Positions 1 through 9,720 are shown, counted from the stretch's first letter. The stretch is 49,237 bases of DNA from an uncultured Clostridia bacterium (GCA_934454525.1 CAKSFM010000015.1:1-49237); one strand, 5' to 3'. Notes: a model not told the origin generated them from the sequence alone. Program-made: numbers and translations.

Positions 1-573
1 AACAGCGTTATGAAAGAGCCGACGGCGCCGACAAAGGAAAACTTTGATTTTGACGGTTGGTACTCGGATAAGGAACTTAAAAACGAGTACGATTTTTCCG
101 AAAAGGTAACAAAGAGCTTCACACTCTATGCAAAATGGACGGAAAAGGATAATTCGATAAATCAGATTATCTTAACAATCGGCAAAAAGGACGCACAGGT
201 ATTCGGAAAAGCAAAGTCAAATGATGTTGCCCCGAAAATCGTAAACAACCGTACAATGCTTCCTGCAAGGTTTGTTGCCGAAAACTTGGGCGCAAAGGTC
301 GAATGGGACGGCGAAAAACAGCTTGTAACCATTACGGGCAAAAACCTTAAAACCGATGAAAATGTAACAATTCTTATTACCATCGGCTCAGCGACAGTGA
401 AGGTAAACGGCAAGGAAATTAAGCTTGATTCTCCTGCGTTTGTCGAAAACGACCGCACCTACACACCTATCCGCTTTATTTCCGAAAACTTGGGAGCAAG
501 CGTCGAATGGGTTGAAAAGGATCAGAAAGTAATTATCACAAAGCCCGAAATCAAAAAGGCTGAAACAAAATAA
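1..573 (+). CDS. Surface protein, 3' end: InlB-type repeat plus copper amine oxidase N-like domain (partial)
   Basis: The frame is already open at base 1, so the ATG at base 10 is probably internal and the gene starts outside the window. The visible 190 residues begin with the end of an InlB/Listeria-Bacteroides repeat (FDGWYSD followed by FTLYAKW). About 125 residues of a copper amine oxidase N-like domain follow (MLPARFVAENLGA, then TYTPIRFISENLGASVEW). These are extracellular binding domains of Clostridia; the second is not an enzyme despite its name. The protein ends with a lysine-rich tail. The same domain type occurs in both GH99-like proteins downstream. What the full protein does cannot be judged from this fragment. 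Confidence 0.85.
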   Translation, partial: NSVMKEPTAPTKENFDFDGWYSDKELKNEYDFSEKVTKSFTLYAKWTEKDNSINQIILTIGKKDAQVFGKAKSNDVAPKIVNNRTMLPARFVAENLGAKVEWDGEKQLVTITGKNLKTDENVTILITIGSATVKVNGKEIKLDSPAFVENDRTYTPIRFISENLGASVEWVEKDQKVIITKPEIKKAETK

Positions 574-580
574 CACTACA

Positions 581-739
581 TTACCCGTTCAGATAATGGA
601 GCTGATAAAAAAATATGCAGGCTCAATCTACGGTTATGAACCAACCGACAGATTGTTTACCTGCACAAAATACTATTTAGCACATGAAATGGTACGGGGC
701 TGTAAGAAGACCGGTGGGGCAATCCCTCATTTTGTGTAA
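581..739 (+). pseudogene. Tyrosine recombinase (integrase) fragment
   Basis: An open stretch of 52 codons reads like the middle of a Tn916-type tyrosine recombinase: IMELIKKYAG, then LFTCTKYYLAHEMVRGCKKTG. This is the segment just before the catalytic H-x-x-R box. It stops after GGAIPHFV, so the catalytic His-Arg and Tyr part is missing and the N-terminus is absent. It begins 8 bases after the stop of the surface protein. It is a remnant of an integrase and cannot be active. Family call is from motif resemblance only. Confidence 0.6.
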
Positions 740-784
740 ATCCAAAATTTACTCCAAAATGATAATATAATCTAAGTTTTTTGT

Positions 785-815
785 GGGCTGAGAGCCGGAT
801 TTCGGCTTTCAGCCC
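785..815. other. Strong hairpin without clear U-tract
   Basis: Thirteen base pairs, GGGCTGAGAGCCG against CGGCTTTCAGCCC, with one G-U pair and a 5-base loop. No run of T follows on either strand, so a terminator role is uncertain. It lies between two mobile-element fragments. The 574-907 stretch otherwise holds the integrase fragment and the hairpin at 855-874. Confidence 0.45.
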
Positions 816-854
816 TTAGCTGTAATTTAGCATGAAATTGCCGGCATGTCAAGG

Positions 855-880
855 ACGCCCTCTTGCGAGGGCGTTTATTT
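855..880 (+). terminator. Terminator-like hairpin beside the IS256 remnant
   Basis: A perfect 8-bp stem, ACGCCCTC (855-862) and GAGGGCGT (867-874), has a TTGC loop and is followed by TTTATTT. It is read on the plus strand towards the 3' end of the transposase fragment. It may insulate the insertion element from outside transcription. Confidence 0.55.
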
Positions 881-907
881 CACCCTTGATTTGTCGGCTG
901 TTTTATG

Positions 908-1165
908 CTACTGCGGTAATCTATCGGCAAAGAATATTTCAAGCTGTGAGTGGATTTGCCCCCAGTCTTTGCGCTTGCCTGTCCACTTTTTCGTAATGTC
1001 TATCATTGCAAGATAAGGCATTTTTAAAAGGCTGTCATCTGTCGGGAAAACACTTTTGTTTTTCGTTACCTTGCGAAGCTGCCGGTTAAATCCCTCTATC
1101 GTATTCGTTGTGTAAATCAATGTTCTGACCGCCTCCGGATACTTGAAATACGTCTGGTATCTCAA
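908..1165 (-). pseudogene. IS256-family transposase, C-terminal fragment
   Basis: About 85 residues match the end of mutator/IS256-type transposases: YPEAVRTLIYTTNTIEGFNR, then LRKVTKNKSVFPTDDSLLK, and the KKWTGKRKDWGQI tail. The TTN-x-IE motif holds the last acidic residue of the DDE triad. Intact family members are around 400 residues, so the N-terminal DNA-binding region and first two acidic residues are lost. No new start or ribosome site is visible. It is a non-functional remnant pointing into the flank of the glycan locus. Confidence 0.8.
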
Positions 1166-1185
1166 GAAAAGGGACTTATAACAGA

Positions 1186-1227
1186 GCCAAGTTTGTCAAA
1201 AGGCAAATTGATAAACTTGGCTTTTTT
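1186..1227 (+). terminator. Rho-independent terminator
   Basis: GCCAAGTTT-G-TCAA (1186 onward) pairs with TTGATAAACTTGGC (1208-1221), followed by six T (1222-1227). On the plus strand it would stop transcription entering the region downstream of the histidine kinase gene. The rest of 1228-1404 is AT-rich with no gene seen. Confidence 0.65.
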
Positions 1228-1404
1228 GCTATCTGAAATAATTTAAAAATATGTCAAACGCCGGTAAATTTTAAGGGTGTTTGCGTTTATGATAACGGAA
1301 AACTGCGACTTCGATTCAACTGTAATTTATTATATCATATGTGAAATTCATTTTCTTATTTTTTGTCACCCACCAATTGCATCGCAACACTTTTGGAATA
1401 GTTT

Positions 1405-3105
1405 TCACTGCATGGGAATTGTAATTGTAACAAGGGTATATTCCCCGTAAATGCTTTCAATTTGTACACCGTACAATTCACCGTAGTTAAGACGTATTCG
1501 CTTGTGTATGTTTACTATACCGACAGAATTTGAAGTGTATAAATTATTGTTGCAATTCTCAATCCGTGCTTTAATTTCTTTAAGCTTTTCCTCTTTTATT
1601 CCGACTCCGTTGTCGTAAAACCTAAATACAAGATTATTATTATCGCGAAAGCCTTTTATATCGAGCTTCCCTTTTTCTTTGGAATCGAGCAATCCGTGCT
1701 TTATGGCGTTTTCCGCAATCGGCTGAAACAGCATACGCAAAATATTGCATTCCCATATATCGTCATCAAAATCAAGCGTATACGAAAATCTGTCAGGATA
1801 ACGTATACGAAAAATTTTCATATAAGCTTCAAGAGCCTTAATTTCATCTTCAACAGTGCTTTGAGATGAGCGCGACAGCGCATAACGCAAAAGCGAGGAA
1901 AGAGAATCCATCATTTCCGTGATTTCATAAGCGTTATACGAAATGGCAAGACCGCCGATACATTCCAGAGTATTATATAAAAAGTGCGGATTTATCTGCA
2001 TCTGAAGCGCATACAATACGGCTTCTTTTTCGCACAGCTCAGATTCGTACAGCTTTTGCTGCGTGTGTACAATTTTTCTTGATATTTCTTCGGATTTGTC
2101 AAGCATTGTGTTTATATGGTTTGAAAGCTGGTGAAATTCAGACAGAGCAGCTCCGTCAAGGCGCTTATATGGTGCATTTATCGAATATGTATCAAAAAAT
2201 TTAAGAAATTTTTTGACAGGCGCCGAGATACATCTGTTAAGAATGAAAAGCTGAATCGGATAAATAAGAAGAATTATTATGACAAGCTCAATAATTATAA
2301 GCAAAATTATTTTATACACTGCAGATGTTTGACTTTCGTATATAAGATTTCCCGTGAGGCGCCAGCTTGTATCCGATATTTTGCGTGTCTTTGAAACAGC
2401 GGATTTATCCTCAGACGGATTTTTTGAAAAGAGAAGCGTTTTATTATCTGAGCTGTTTTTAAAAATCAATTCACCGTTTTCCAGGTATTCCATATCACGA
2501 AGTAACTTGTAAATATTTAATCTGTTAAGTATGATTGCATTTCCTACGCACGATGAAGATACAGTGTTTCGTTCGATTTTTGTGATGGGAGAAAAGGAAC
2601 AGATGTAAAGCTCGTATTCACTGACATTCGGCAATGTGAAAAGAACCCTTTCTTCGTTTGAAGCGCCTTTAATATATTCGGTGTAAAGTTCCGATACTTT
2701 ATCGCGTTCAGCCTGAGCCGTGCTGTTGAAAAAATTATAGAATTTTCCGTTGTTATCGGCAAGTATTAGGCTTATACGGTCAGTAAAAAATCTGTTCAGC
2801 GCCATTGTTTCGTCGGATATCTTAAGATACAGCGAATTTTCCTTATTATGTGACGAATCATATAAAAACTGAGAAATATCATTGCTGTTTGTCGTGTAAT
2901 TTTGTATAGAATCGATAGTTTGCAAATTATCCTCCATAATTTGAACTGTTTGCGATACCATACTGCTTACGGCTGCATTTTTCTGAGAGTTAAATATGTT
3001 AAACAGTATACCCACACAGACAAACTGTATTGTAATAATAATTGTTGCTATTGAAGAAACCAATATGAATATAAGGCTGTGTATGCTCATAGACGGCTTT
3101 TTCAT
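1405..3105 (-). CDS. YesM-like sensor histidine kinase
   Basis: Membrane sensor kinase of the His_kinase/HATPase (LytS/YesM) type, 566 residues, normal length. One membrane segment lies at about residues 7-35, an extracytoplasmic sensor of about 225 residues follows, and a second hydrophobic segment at about 265-295 leads to a HAMP-like linker. The phospho-acceptor motif INPHFLYNTLE places the histidine at about residue 374. The ATP-binding part shows PIAENAIKHG and YDNGVGI. The ribosome site AGAAGG precedes the ATG. It follows the response regulator gene by 23 bases on the same strand and shares its promoter. Next to a sugar importer and secreted carbohydrate-active proteins, it most likely senses a glycan breakdown product; the ligand is unknown. 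Confidence 0.93.
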   Translation of the reverse strand: MKKPSMSIHSLIFILVSSIATIIITIQFVCVGILFNIFNSQKNAAVSSMVSQTVQIMEDNLQTIDSIQNYTTNSNDISQFLYDSSHNKENSLYLKISDETMALNRFFTDRISLILADNNGKFYNFFNSTAQAERDKVSELYTEYIKGASNEERVLFTLPNVSEYELYICSFSPITKIERNTVSSSCVGNAIILNRLNIYKLLRDMEYLENGELIFKNSSDNKTLLFSKNPSEDKSAVSKTRKISDTSWRLTGNLIYESQTSAVYKIILLIIIELVIIILLIYPIQLFILNRCISAPVKKFLKFFDTYSINAPYKRLDGAALSEFHQLSNHINTMLDKSEEISRKIVHTQQKLYESELCEKEAVLYALQMQINPHFLYNTLECIGGLAISYNAYEITEMMDSLSSLLRYALSRSSQSTVEDEIKALEAYMKIFRIRYPDRFSYTLDFDDDIWECNILRMLFQPIAENAIKHGLLDSKEKGKLDIKGFRDNNNLVFRFYDNGVGIKEEKLKEIKARIENCNNNLYTSNSVGIVNIHKRIRLNYGELYGVQIESIYGEYTLVTITIPMQ

Positions 3106-3128
3106 ATAATTTACCTTCTTTTTCAGGA

Positions 3129-3857
3129 TTATGATTTTAAAACCTTGTACTGCTTTGGAGTAAGCGAAAAGTATTTTTTAAAAAGCTTATTAAAATGATA
3201 GTAATCATACCCCAGCATTTCCGCTGTTTCCGTCGTCGATTTCCCGCTTAATATCAATTCCGCCGCTCTTTCCATACGGCATTTTAATATATACTGACTG
3301 AATGTGCAGTTGAAATTTTTGTTAAACAATGCACAGCAATACGTAGTGTTTATGTCAAACATTGCAGAAAGCTCGCCAAGGTGCAGCTTTTCGCAATAAT
3401 GCGCGTCAATATAGGAGATAAGCTTTTTAAACGCCATATTTTTTGCATTGTCAATTTTAATGTCGACCGTATCGCCGTGTTTTTTATCGAGTGCGGACTT
3501 TATTCCTTCCAAAAGCGAACGCGCCTTGTCCTCCGTTACGGGCTTAAGAAGATAACTGAAAACGCCGTATTCAATCGCCTGCTGCGCATATGAAAAATCG
3601 GAATAACCGCTTATTAACACAAAAAGCGTGTCCGCAGCCTTTTCCCGAACACGTTTCACAACCTCAATCCCGCTCTTCCCGGGCATATTTATATCTGTAA
3701 AAACAATATCGGGCTTTTTTTCTTCAATCATACTTAAAAGCTCGTCCGAAGATGTGGTTTCGCCTATAAGCTCCATACTGTATTCCTGCCATTTGAAAAC
3801 ACTTTTAATCTTAAAAAGTATCCATGGTTCGTCATCTGCAATTATTACAGTATACAT
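3129..3857 (-). CDS. YesN-like response regulator with AraC-type DNA-binding domain
   Basis: Partner of the kinase, 242 residues. The receiver domain (1-120) has the acidic pocket ADDE, phospho-acceptor Asp55 in FTDINMPG, and the conserved lysine in LLKPV. The C-terminal 100 residues form two AraC-family helix-turn-helices (LHLGELSAMFDIN; TETAEMLGYDYYHFNKLFKKYF). An open frame extends further upstream, but the ATG at 3857 is preferred because AGGAGGG lies 6 bases before it (3864-3870) and the receiver domain begins there. The 5' leader from the consensus promoter is only about 24 bases. It probably activates the divergent importer and surface-protein genes. Shorter linker than typical YesN. 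Confidence 0.92.
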   Translation of the reverse strand: MYTVIIADDEPWILFKIKSVFKWQEYSMELIGETTSSDELLSMIEEKKPDIVFTDINMPGKSGIEVVKRVREKAADTLFVLISGYSDFSYAQQAIEYGVFSYLLKPVTEDKARSLLEGIKSALDKKHGDTVDIKIDNAKNMAFKKLISYIDAHYCEKLHLGELSAMFDINTTYCCALFNKNFNCTFSQYILKCRMERAAELILSGKSTTETAEMLGYDYYHFNKLFKKYFSLTPKQYKVLKS

Positions 3858-3887
3858 AAAATACCCTCCTATCCGATTTCTTATGTC

Positions 3888-3916
3888 ATTATAATTTAAT
3901 AAAAACGGTTTGTCAA
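3888..3916 (-). promoter_or_regulatory. Consensus vegetative promoter for the two-component genes
   Basis: On the minus strand TTGACA (3916-3911) and TATAAT (3893-3888) are separated by exactly 17 bases: a perfect sigma-70/SigA match. It suggests strong basal expression of the regulator pair. Confidence 0.8.
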
Positions 3917-4054
3917 TGGCGAAAACAGGCAATGTGTATATATTGGCAAAAATTTTTTTGTCAAAAATGTGAAATATAGATAAAAAACAAAAACGCTGAC
4001 ATTTTTCTTTTGTTTCTCTTGTGCTAAAATAACGTTGAAAGAGAGGGGATGTGT

Positions 4055-5518
4055 ATGACCTGTAAAAAATTTATTTCTGCAGCGCTTGCATTTGGGGTGC
4101 TGCTTGTAAATGCCGGCTGTGATAAAAAACAAACGGCATCGTCGGCAAAAACCGTTGATTGGTATATGTGTAAATCGGCGGAAAATATGTCCAGCAAGGA
4201 CAGCGTAATGAAAGAAGCAAACAAGATTATTGAAAAAGAACTTGGCATAACGCTTGACCTGCATCTTATCGATATGGGTAATTATGACGAAAAGATGCGC
4301 ACAATGCTTGCTACGCGTGAAAAAATGGACATTTGCTTTTTAAGAACCGCCGAGCAGTTCCGCAGCGGTGTGAAAAACGGTTCTTTTGTAGAGCTTACGG
4401 ATGATATGATGCAGAAATATTGCCCGGACATTTTAAGCCAAACAGATGATTATATGTGGAAGTTTTCCGAAATAGACGGCAAACGCTGGGGCATAAAGGG
4501 ACAAACGCCGCTGTCGGACCATCCGTCTATTGTATTTAAAAAGGAATTGGTTGAAAAATATAATTTTGATTATACAAAGGTTAAGTCGCTTGCGGATATA
4601 GAATCTTACCTTGAAACAATAAAAAAGAACGAGCCTAATATATATCCGCTTTTGTATCAGACGCCGGATATTACAAGTACCCGCTTCACAGATACGAACA
4701 TTTCGGGTCTTGTTTATGATGAGCAGCAGCAAAAGTACATATCAGAGCTCGATGCAGAAGATTTTATAAACAGATGGAAGCTTAAATATAAATATTATCA
4801 TAAAGGATATATGCCGAAGGACGCAAATACGAGAAATGAATATCTGACAGAGTGCAAGTCGGGCAATTATGCCGTAATGTGCAATACCGGATATTATACA
4901 AAGGACGGTTCAAAGACATCGTCCGCATACGGTTTTCCGTGTGTAGAGGCAAGTATGGGTATAAAGCCGATTACCACCAGAAGCGGAAGTATAAACAGCA
5001 TAAGTTCGACAACAAAAAGCGCCGAAAATGCATTAAAGCTTTTAAACCTTGTCTGGAAGGACGATTATTTATTCAACACGCTTGCATACGGCGTTGAAGG
5101 CATAGATTATAAAATAGATGAAAAGCGCAGCGCCGAAATAGGCGAGAAGTCAATAATTCCTAATTCCGGAAGTATGCAGACATGGTGCATATGGCACAAC
5201 TGGATAGGCCCTCTTTGGAAACAGTGGGATTCGCCGTGGAACAGGCGCGAAGCTCTTGAGGAAATGCGTACGATTAATGAAACAGCGCAAAAATCTTCTT
5301 CACTCGGATTTATATTTGATCCCGAAAGCGTAAAAACGGAATATGCAAAAATGTCTTCCGTGAGAAGTGAATATGATAAAATTTTAAACGTCGGATGTAT
5401 GGAAAATTTTGATGATTATCTTTCGCAGGCACGCAAAAAGATGAAAGATGCCGGGATTGATACCGTTATTGCCGAGGTAAACAAACAGTTTTCCGAATGG
5501 CAAACAAATAATAAATAA
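4055..5518 (+). CDS. Extracellular solute-binding lipoprotein of a carbohydrate ABC importer (LplA-like)
   Basis: Binding protein that delivers sugar or oligosaccharide to the two permeases encoded next. The signal peptide ends in a lipobox (LLVNAGC), so it is a lipoprotein. The remaining 465 residues read as a family-1 solute-binding protein: NKIIEKELGITLDLHLIDMG, later KSGNYAVMCNTGYY and SAENALKLLNLVW. Start: ATG codons occur at 4049 and 4055; GAGAGGGG ends at 4048, directly abutting the first, so 4055 with 6-base spacing is preferred. A TG-C-TAAAAT extended -10 lies at 4022-4030 but no good -35 is visible, fitting a promoter that needs an activator. No ATPase gene is nearby, as is usual for MsmX-energised importers. 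Confidence 0.9.
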   Translation: MTCKKFISAALAFGVLLVNAGCDKKQTASSAKTVDWYMCKSAENMSSKDSVMKEANKIIEKELGITLDLHLIDMGNYDEKMRTMLATREKMDICFLRTAEQFRSGVKNGSFVELTDDMMQKYCPDILSQTDDYMWKFSEIDGKRWGIKGQTPLSDHPSIVFKKELVEKYNFDYTKVKSLADIESYLETIKKNEPNIYPLLYQTPDITSTRFTDTNISGLVYDEQQQKYISELDAEDFINRWKLKYKYYHKGYMPKDANTRNEYLTECKSGNYAVMCNTGYYTKDGSKTSSAYGFPCVEASMGIKPITTRSGSINSISSTTKSAENALKLLNLVWKDDYLFNTLAYGVEGIDYKIDEKRSAEIGEKSIIPNSGSMQTWCIWHNWIGPLWKQWDSPWNRREALEEMRTINETAQKSSSLGFIFDPESVKTEYAKMSSVRSEYDKILNVGCMENFDDYLSQARKKMKDAGIDTVIAEVNKQFSEWQTNNK

Positions 5519-5535
5519 TACCGGGGATGGATTTT

Positions 5536-6462
5536 ATGGAAAAACAGAAAAAAAGCAGTAAGGCCAAAACATTTAAGAAAAACCTTCCGCTTTTGATTTT
5601 AACGCTGCCGTCTGTGCTGTACCTGTTTGTATTTTGTTACATTCCGCTTTACGGCTTGGTGCTGCCATTTAAAAACTATGATTATTCGTTAGGCTTTTTA
5701 AAAAGCCCGTGGGCAGGGTTTGACAATTTTAAATTTTTATTAAACAACGAATCGGTTGCGCTTGCTACCAGAAATACAATACTGTATAACATTGCGTTTA
5801 TAATTCTCGGGCTTATAATGTCCGTTGCCATTGCGCTGATGCTTTATGAAATGCGTGCTGTATTTGTTAAATGCTATCAGACGATACTCTTTCTGCCGTA
5901 CTTTATTTCATGGGTTGTTGCCGCATATGCCGCAAAGGTGTTTTTGGATATAGACTACGGTCTGATAAATAAAATTTTGCTTTCTATGGGGAAAGAGGCG
6001 ATTGCGTGGTACAACAAACCCGAATGCTGGCCCGTTATTCTTATAATAGCGGAAATATGGAAAGGCATGGGCTATAACGCAATTATATACTACGCGTCCC
6101 TTATGGGAACGGACAAATCGCTTTTTGAAGCGGCAAAAATAGACGGCGCGGGAAAGCTTAAGCAAATATGGTATATATCGCTTCCGAGCATTAAACCGAT
6201 GATAATTATAATGACAATTTTAAAAATCGGTAAAATTTTCTACGGTGATTTCGGCTTATTTTACAATTTCACCCTCAACTCGTCGCTTTTGTATTCAACA
6301 ACAGATATTATCGATACCTATGTTTACCGTTCGCTTATAACCTTGGGCGATGTGGGCATGTCGAGCGCGGCAGGGTTTTATCAGGCAGTGCTTGGCTTTA
6401 TATTGGTAATTACCACTAACTTTATCGTAAATAAGATTGACAGCGATAACGCGTTGTTTTAA
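5536..6462 (+). CDS. Carbohydrate ABC transporter permease (LplB-like)
   Basis: Inner-membrane permease of the MalF/LplB class, 308 residues with about six membrane segments. The ATPase-contact EAA loop reads FEAAKIDGAGKLKQIWYISLP. An upstream in-frame ATG (5527) overlaps the GGGG ribosome site; ATG 5536 has 9-base spacing and is preferred. It lies 17 bases after the binding protein and 12 before the second permease, so one operon. The long N-terminal hydrophobic segment with LVLPFKNYDYSLGF is typical of LplB/YtcO proteins acting on complex or polymeric sugars. Substrate is not deducible. Confidence 0.93.
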   Translation: MEKQKKSSKAKTFKKNLPLLILTLPSVLYLFVFCYIPLYGLVLPFKNYDYSLGFLKSPWAGFDNFKFLLNNESVALATRNTILYNIAFIILGLIMSVAIALMLYEMRAVFVKCYQTILFLPYFISWVVAAYAAKVFLDIDYGLINKILLSMGKEAIAWYNKPECWPVILIIAEIWKGMGYNAIIYYASLMGTDKSLFEAAKIDGAGKLKQIWYISLPSIKPMIIIMTILKIGKIFYGDFGLFYNFTLNSSLLYSTTDIIDTYVYRSLITLGDVGMSSAAGFYQAVLGFILVITTNFIVNKIDSDNALF

Positions 6463-6474
6463 GGGGTGAGAAAA

Positions 6475-7386
6475 ATGAGCAAAAAAACAAACGGAGCAGT
6501 TTTAACGGGCAGTGAAAAAACAATTCAGATTGTTATGCACATTATATTGGTTTTCCTTTCGCTTTGCTGCCTGTACCCGTTCCTTGTAATACTGGGTTCA
6601 TCATTTCAGTCACAGGAAGAAATTATGAGTATAGGCTACAAGCTTATTCCAAAAGAGCCGACGCTTAATGCGTACAGTGTTCTCATGGCAAATTCGCGGC
6701 GATTGGTAAATGCCTACGGCATAACTATAGTAACAACGGTTGTCGGCACACTTTTGGGGCTTATATTGGTATCTACCTGCGGCTATGTTATGAGCCGCAA
6801 GGATTATGCCTACAGACGCGCACTGTCGTTTTATGTATTTTTTACAATGCTTTTTAACGGCGGACTTGTTCCGACATACATACTTATAACACGCTGGCTT
6901 GACCTGAAGGATTCTATCATAGCGCTTATAATTCCCGGTATGTGCAGCGCATGGAACATTCTTTTGATGAAAGGCTTTTTTATGAGTGTGCCGGTCTCGC
7001 TTATAGAATCGGCAAAGCTTGACGGCGCGGGTGAGTTTAAAATATTTACAAATATTGTTGTGCCGATTTCAAAACCGGCATTTGCAACAGTCGGGCTTTT
7101 GCTTTTGCTTATGTATTGGAACGAGTGGTACTACTCCATGCTGTACATAGAGTCTGACAACAAGGTAAAGCTTCAGTACTTGTTAATGACAATTATGAAA
7201 AATATCGAGTTTTTAAACTCGCCCGAGGCGGCAAGCGCGGGAATAGCAACGGAAAACGTTGCTCTGCCTACGTTAAGCGCACGAATGGCAATGTGCGTTG
7301 CGGCAGCAGGGCCTATACTCATAGTTTTCCCGTTTTTCCAAAAGTATTTCGTAAAGGGTATGACCGTGGGTGCGGTTAAAGGATAA
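6475..7386 (+). CDS. Carbohydrate ABC transporter permease (YtcP/MalG-like)
   Basis: Second permease of the importer, 303 residues, about six membrane segments, with the EAA loop IESAKLDGAGEFKIFTNIVVP. Start: a GTG at 6466 lies within the ribosome site AAGGGGTGA, so ATG 6475 is chosen. It heterodimerises with the preceding permease. The C-terminal MTVGAVKG ending is typical for this subgroup. A gap of 26 bases with a good ribosome site (GGAGG) leads to the first large surface protein, so importer and surface genes are probably co-transcribed. Confidence 0.93.
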   Translation: MSKKTNGAVLTGSEKTIQIVMHIILVFLSLCCLYPFLVILGSSFQSQEEIMSIGYKLIPKEPTLNAYSVLMANSRRLVNAYGITIVTTVVGTLLGLILVSTCGYVMSRKDYAYRRALSFYVFFTMLFNGGLVPTYILITRWLDLKDSIIALIIPGMCSAWNILLMKGFFMSVPVSLIESAKLDGAGEFKIFTNIVVPISKPAFATVGLLLLLMYWNEWYYSMLYIESDNKVKLQYLLMTIMKNIEFLNSPEAASAGIATENVALPTLSARMAMCVAAAGPILIVFPFFQKYFVKGMTVGAVKG

Positions 7387-7412
7387 TAATTTATTTTATA
7401 GGAGGATTTACG

Positions 7413-9689
7413 ATGAAAAATTTACTGAAAAAATGTTTTTCAATTCTTGCAATGACCTCTTTGTTAACGTCACAAATCTATGTATCGGGTTTAGCAGATG
7501 ATGCACTGCCGCAGGCAGACGCAAACGGGTTTTATCCTGCTGCCGCATATACAACCGCGGCAAATGAACTTGACGGTTCGGGCGCTTGGAAATATCGCGA
7601 GCTTGTACCGGATGTGAGCTGTGAAAGTGAAAATGCTTTCAAAAACATAAGCGGGAATTACCCAGACGTCAGCGGCGAAGATCTTCAGACCGAAGCTGAA
7701 CGAATCAGCAGCGATAAACACACAGGCAATTATTCGTGGTATCGCCGAGGTTTAGTGTATAGAGGAATAGGCTTTACTATTCCGGAAAATATTATTGAAA
7801 AAGACGTGAATTACATCTCCTCTGCATGGATTAGAAGCGATATGGAGGGCGCGACCGAAGGAACGGAGGCTAAAACCGTAAAGGTGCAGATGTTTGCTAA
7901 CTCAGGCGGAAAACAGAATTTTGTTGCAAAGCCCGGCGTGGAGCTGTCTAAAGAATGGAAAAAGTATGATATAAAATTTCAGGCATTGGAAGGCTATGAT
8001 GAAAAAAACGTATTCAATTTGGGAATATGCAATTACCTTACGAAGGACGATGCCGCTTGCAATTATAAAACATTAACACGCGGAAGCACAAAATACCCCT
8101 TAATCAGTATATATGTTGACGATTGGTCTGTAAGGCGTGAAATCCCGGCAGATTTTGCAAAATCTTATATTAAATCCGTTGCACCGGCGGTAAATAAACC
8201 GATAATTAAAAACGACGGAAAAGTAACGTTCACCTTCAGCCTTGATATTGATCCAAGAACTGTGCGCAAAGAAAACATAAACGTTAACGGCGCTGCAAAC
8301 AGTGAAAATATTTCGGATGTAAATGTAATAACAAATGAAGCTACAAGAGAAACAAAGCTTGAAATAACAATGGCAAACCTTGTAAAGAACGGAAAATACA
8401 CAATTGCATTGCCGGAGCTTAAAGACGCATGGGGAAGGGACGTTATAGGTACAAGAACCTTAACCGTTTATTGCGCCGATGTTCCGGATGGACAGTATAC
8501 AGTATTTGACGATCTTGATGACGGCGGGCTGTGGAAATATCGCGAGCTTGTGCCGAATGTTGGCTGTGAAACAGCAGACGGTTTTGCGGCAGTAGGCAAG
8601 CCGGATCCTGCGTCATCGGAAATTCAGGATGCAGATATTGTCTTAAGCACTGATAAGCACAGCGGGAATTACAGCATAAAGCGCACAATGCGGCAAAATC
8701 CCGGAATTGGATTTGTTGTACCGAAAGAAGCTGTTGTTGCAGGTGATCCGTACATTGTGTCGGCATATCTGAAGACCGGTATCGAAAAAAATGGATACGA
8801 AAAGACCATCTCTGTAAAAATCTATAACGAAGAGGGCGGATTTAGCGCGGCAACAACTGATGACAGACAAAGCTTTGACGTAACAACCGATTGGAAGTTC
8901 CATTCAACAAAACTTAAGTTTAAGACTGCGTTCACAAAAGATACTAACCGCGTGTACCTTATGTGGAATGGTTTGACGCTTGCCACAGGAGGGGTTCAAG
9001 ACAGCAGCGATACCAAGGAAAAGGCTGTTCAAACGCTTTATGCAGATGACTGGAGCTTCCGTAAAATTCCGGCATTTGACGTGTATCAAACAGGCGCATA
9101 TGTGGATAATACATCCGGTAAATCGAGTGTGAAATTTGTATTTGACAAGGATATTGATTACCGAAGCGTGGACATATCAAACGTTACGATTAATGGCGCA
9201 ACATCTGACAAGGTCGAAAGCTTTACAGTCTCAACCGATGAAATCACACGCGAGAGCGTACTCACACTTAACATTAACGGTACTATACCGCAAAACAGTG
9301 TTGTTTCTGTATCGAACATTAAAGACGCATGGGGACGCGACGTAAAAAACACCTTCAGCACAGGTCTTTCACTCGGCGCCGCAAAAATTACAGCTGCGGA
9401 CGGAACAGAAATAACGGAAGGGACGGCTCTTAGCGCCGGAGTATATACATACACAGTTTCCGGAATTACCAACGGCACTGATAATGCGGCGGATATATCC
9501 GCAATTTTGGCGCTTTTTGACAGCAATAAAAATCTTGTATCGATAGCCATTGACAGCAAAAGCTTTGCAAAGGGAAGCGTTGGCGGTGAACTTTGCGCTG
9601 AATTAACAGTTCCGGAAAATGCTGCCGGCGGCACACTTAAGTCTTTTATATGGAATACAAAAAACCTTACACCGTACAATAATCGCTGA
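7413..9689 (+). CDS. Secreted protein with two CBM-like/Ig-like module pairs
   Basis: Exported protein, 758 residues, signal peptide 1-28. It holds two copies of a composite module. Each starts with a CBM-like beta domain (residues about 52-247 and 364-551), marked by AWKYRELVPDVSCE or LWKYRELVPNVGCE, an internal HSGNYSIKRTM-type motif and an end motif D-W-S-x-R. Each is followed by an Ig-like domain (about 248-354 and 556-650) with DIDPRTVRKENI and LKDAWGRD. The last 105 residues (653-758) resemble a C-terminal domain common in clostridial surface proteins (LKSFIWNT). No catalytic motif, sortase signal or SLH repeat is visible. It probably binds glycan or scaffolds other surface proteins; function is inferred from domains and neighbours only. 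A terminator follows at 9721-9760. Confidence 0.85.
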   Translation: MKNLLKKCFSILAMTSLLTSQIYVSGLADDALPQADANGFYPAAAYTTAANELDGSGAWKYRELVPDVSCESENAFKNISGNYPDVSGEDLQTEAERISSDKHTGNYSWYRRGLVYRGIGFTIPENIIEKDVNYISSAWIRSDMEGATEGTEAKTVKVQMFANSGGKQNFVAKPGVELSKEWKKYDIKFQALEGYDEKNVFNLGICNYLTKDDAACNYKTLTRGSTKYPLISIYVDDWSVRREIPADFAKSYIKSVAPAVNKPIIKNDGKVTFTFSLDIDPRTVRKENINVNGAANSENISDVNVITNEATRETKLEITMANLVKNGKYTIALPELKDAWGRDVIGTRTLTVYCADVPDGQYTVFDDLDDGGLWKYRELVPNVGCETADGFAAVGKPDPASSEIQDADIVLSTDKHSGNYSIKRTMRQNPGIGFVVPKEAVVAGDPYIVSAYLKTGIEKNGYEKTISVKIYNEEGGFSAATTDDRQSFDVTTDWKFHSTKLKFKTAFTKDTNRVYLMWNGLTLATGGVQDSSDTKEKAVQTLYADDWSFRKIPAFDVYQTGAYVDNTSGKSSVKFVFDKDIDYRSVDISNVTINGATSDKVESFTVSTDEITRESVLTLNINGTIPQNSVVSVSNIKDAWGRDVKNTFSTGLSLGAAKITAADGTEITEGTALSAGVYTYTVSGITNGTDNAADISAILALFDSNKNLVSIAIDSKSFAKGSVGGELCAELTVPENAAGGTLKSFIWNTKNLTPYNNR

Positions 9690-9720
9690 ATATATATAAA
9701 TCGGTTGGCTGTATTTCCGG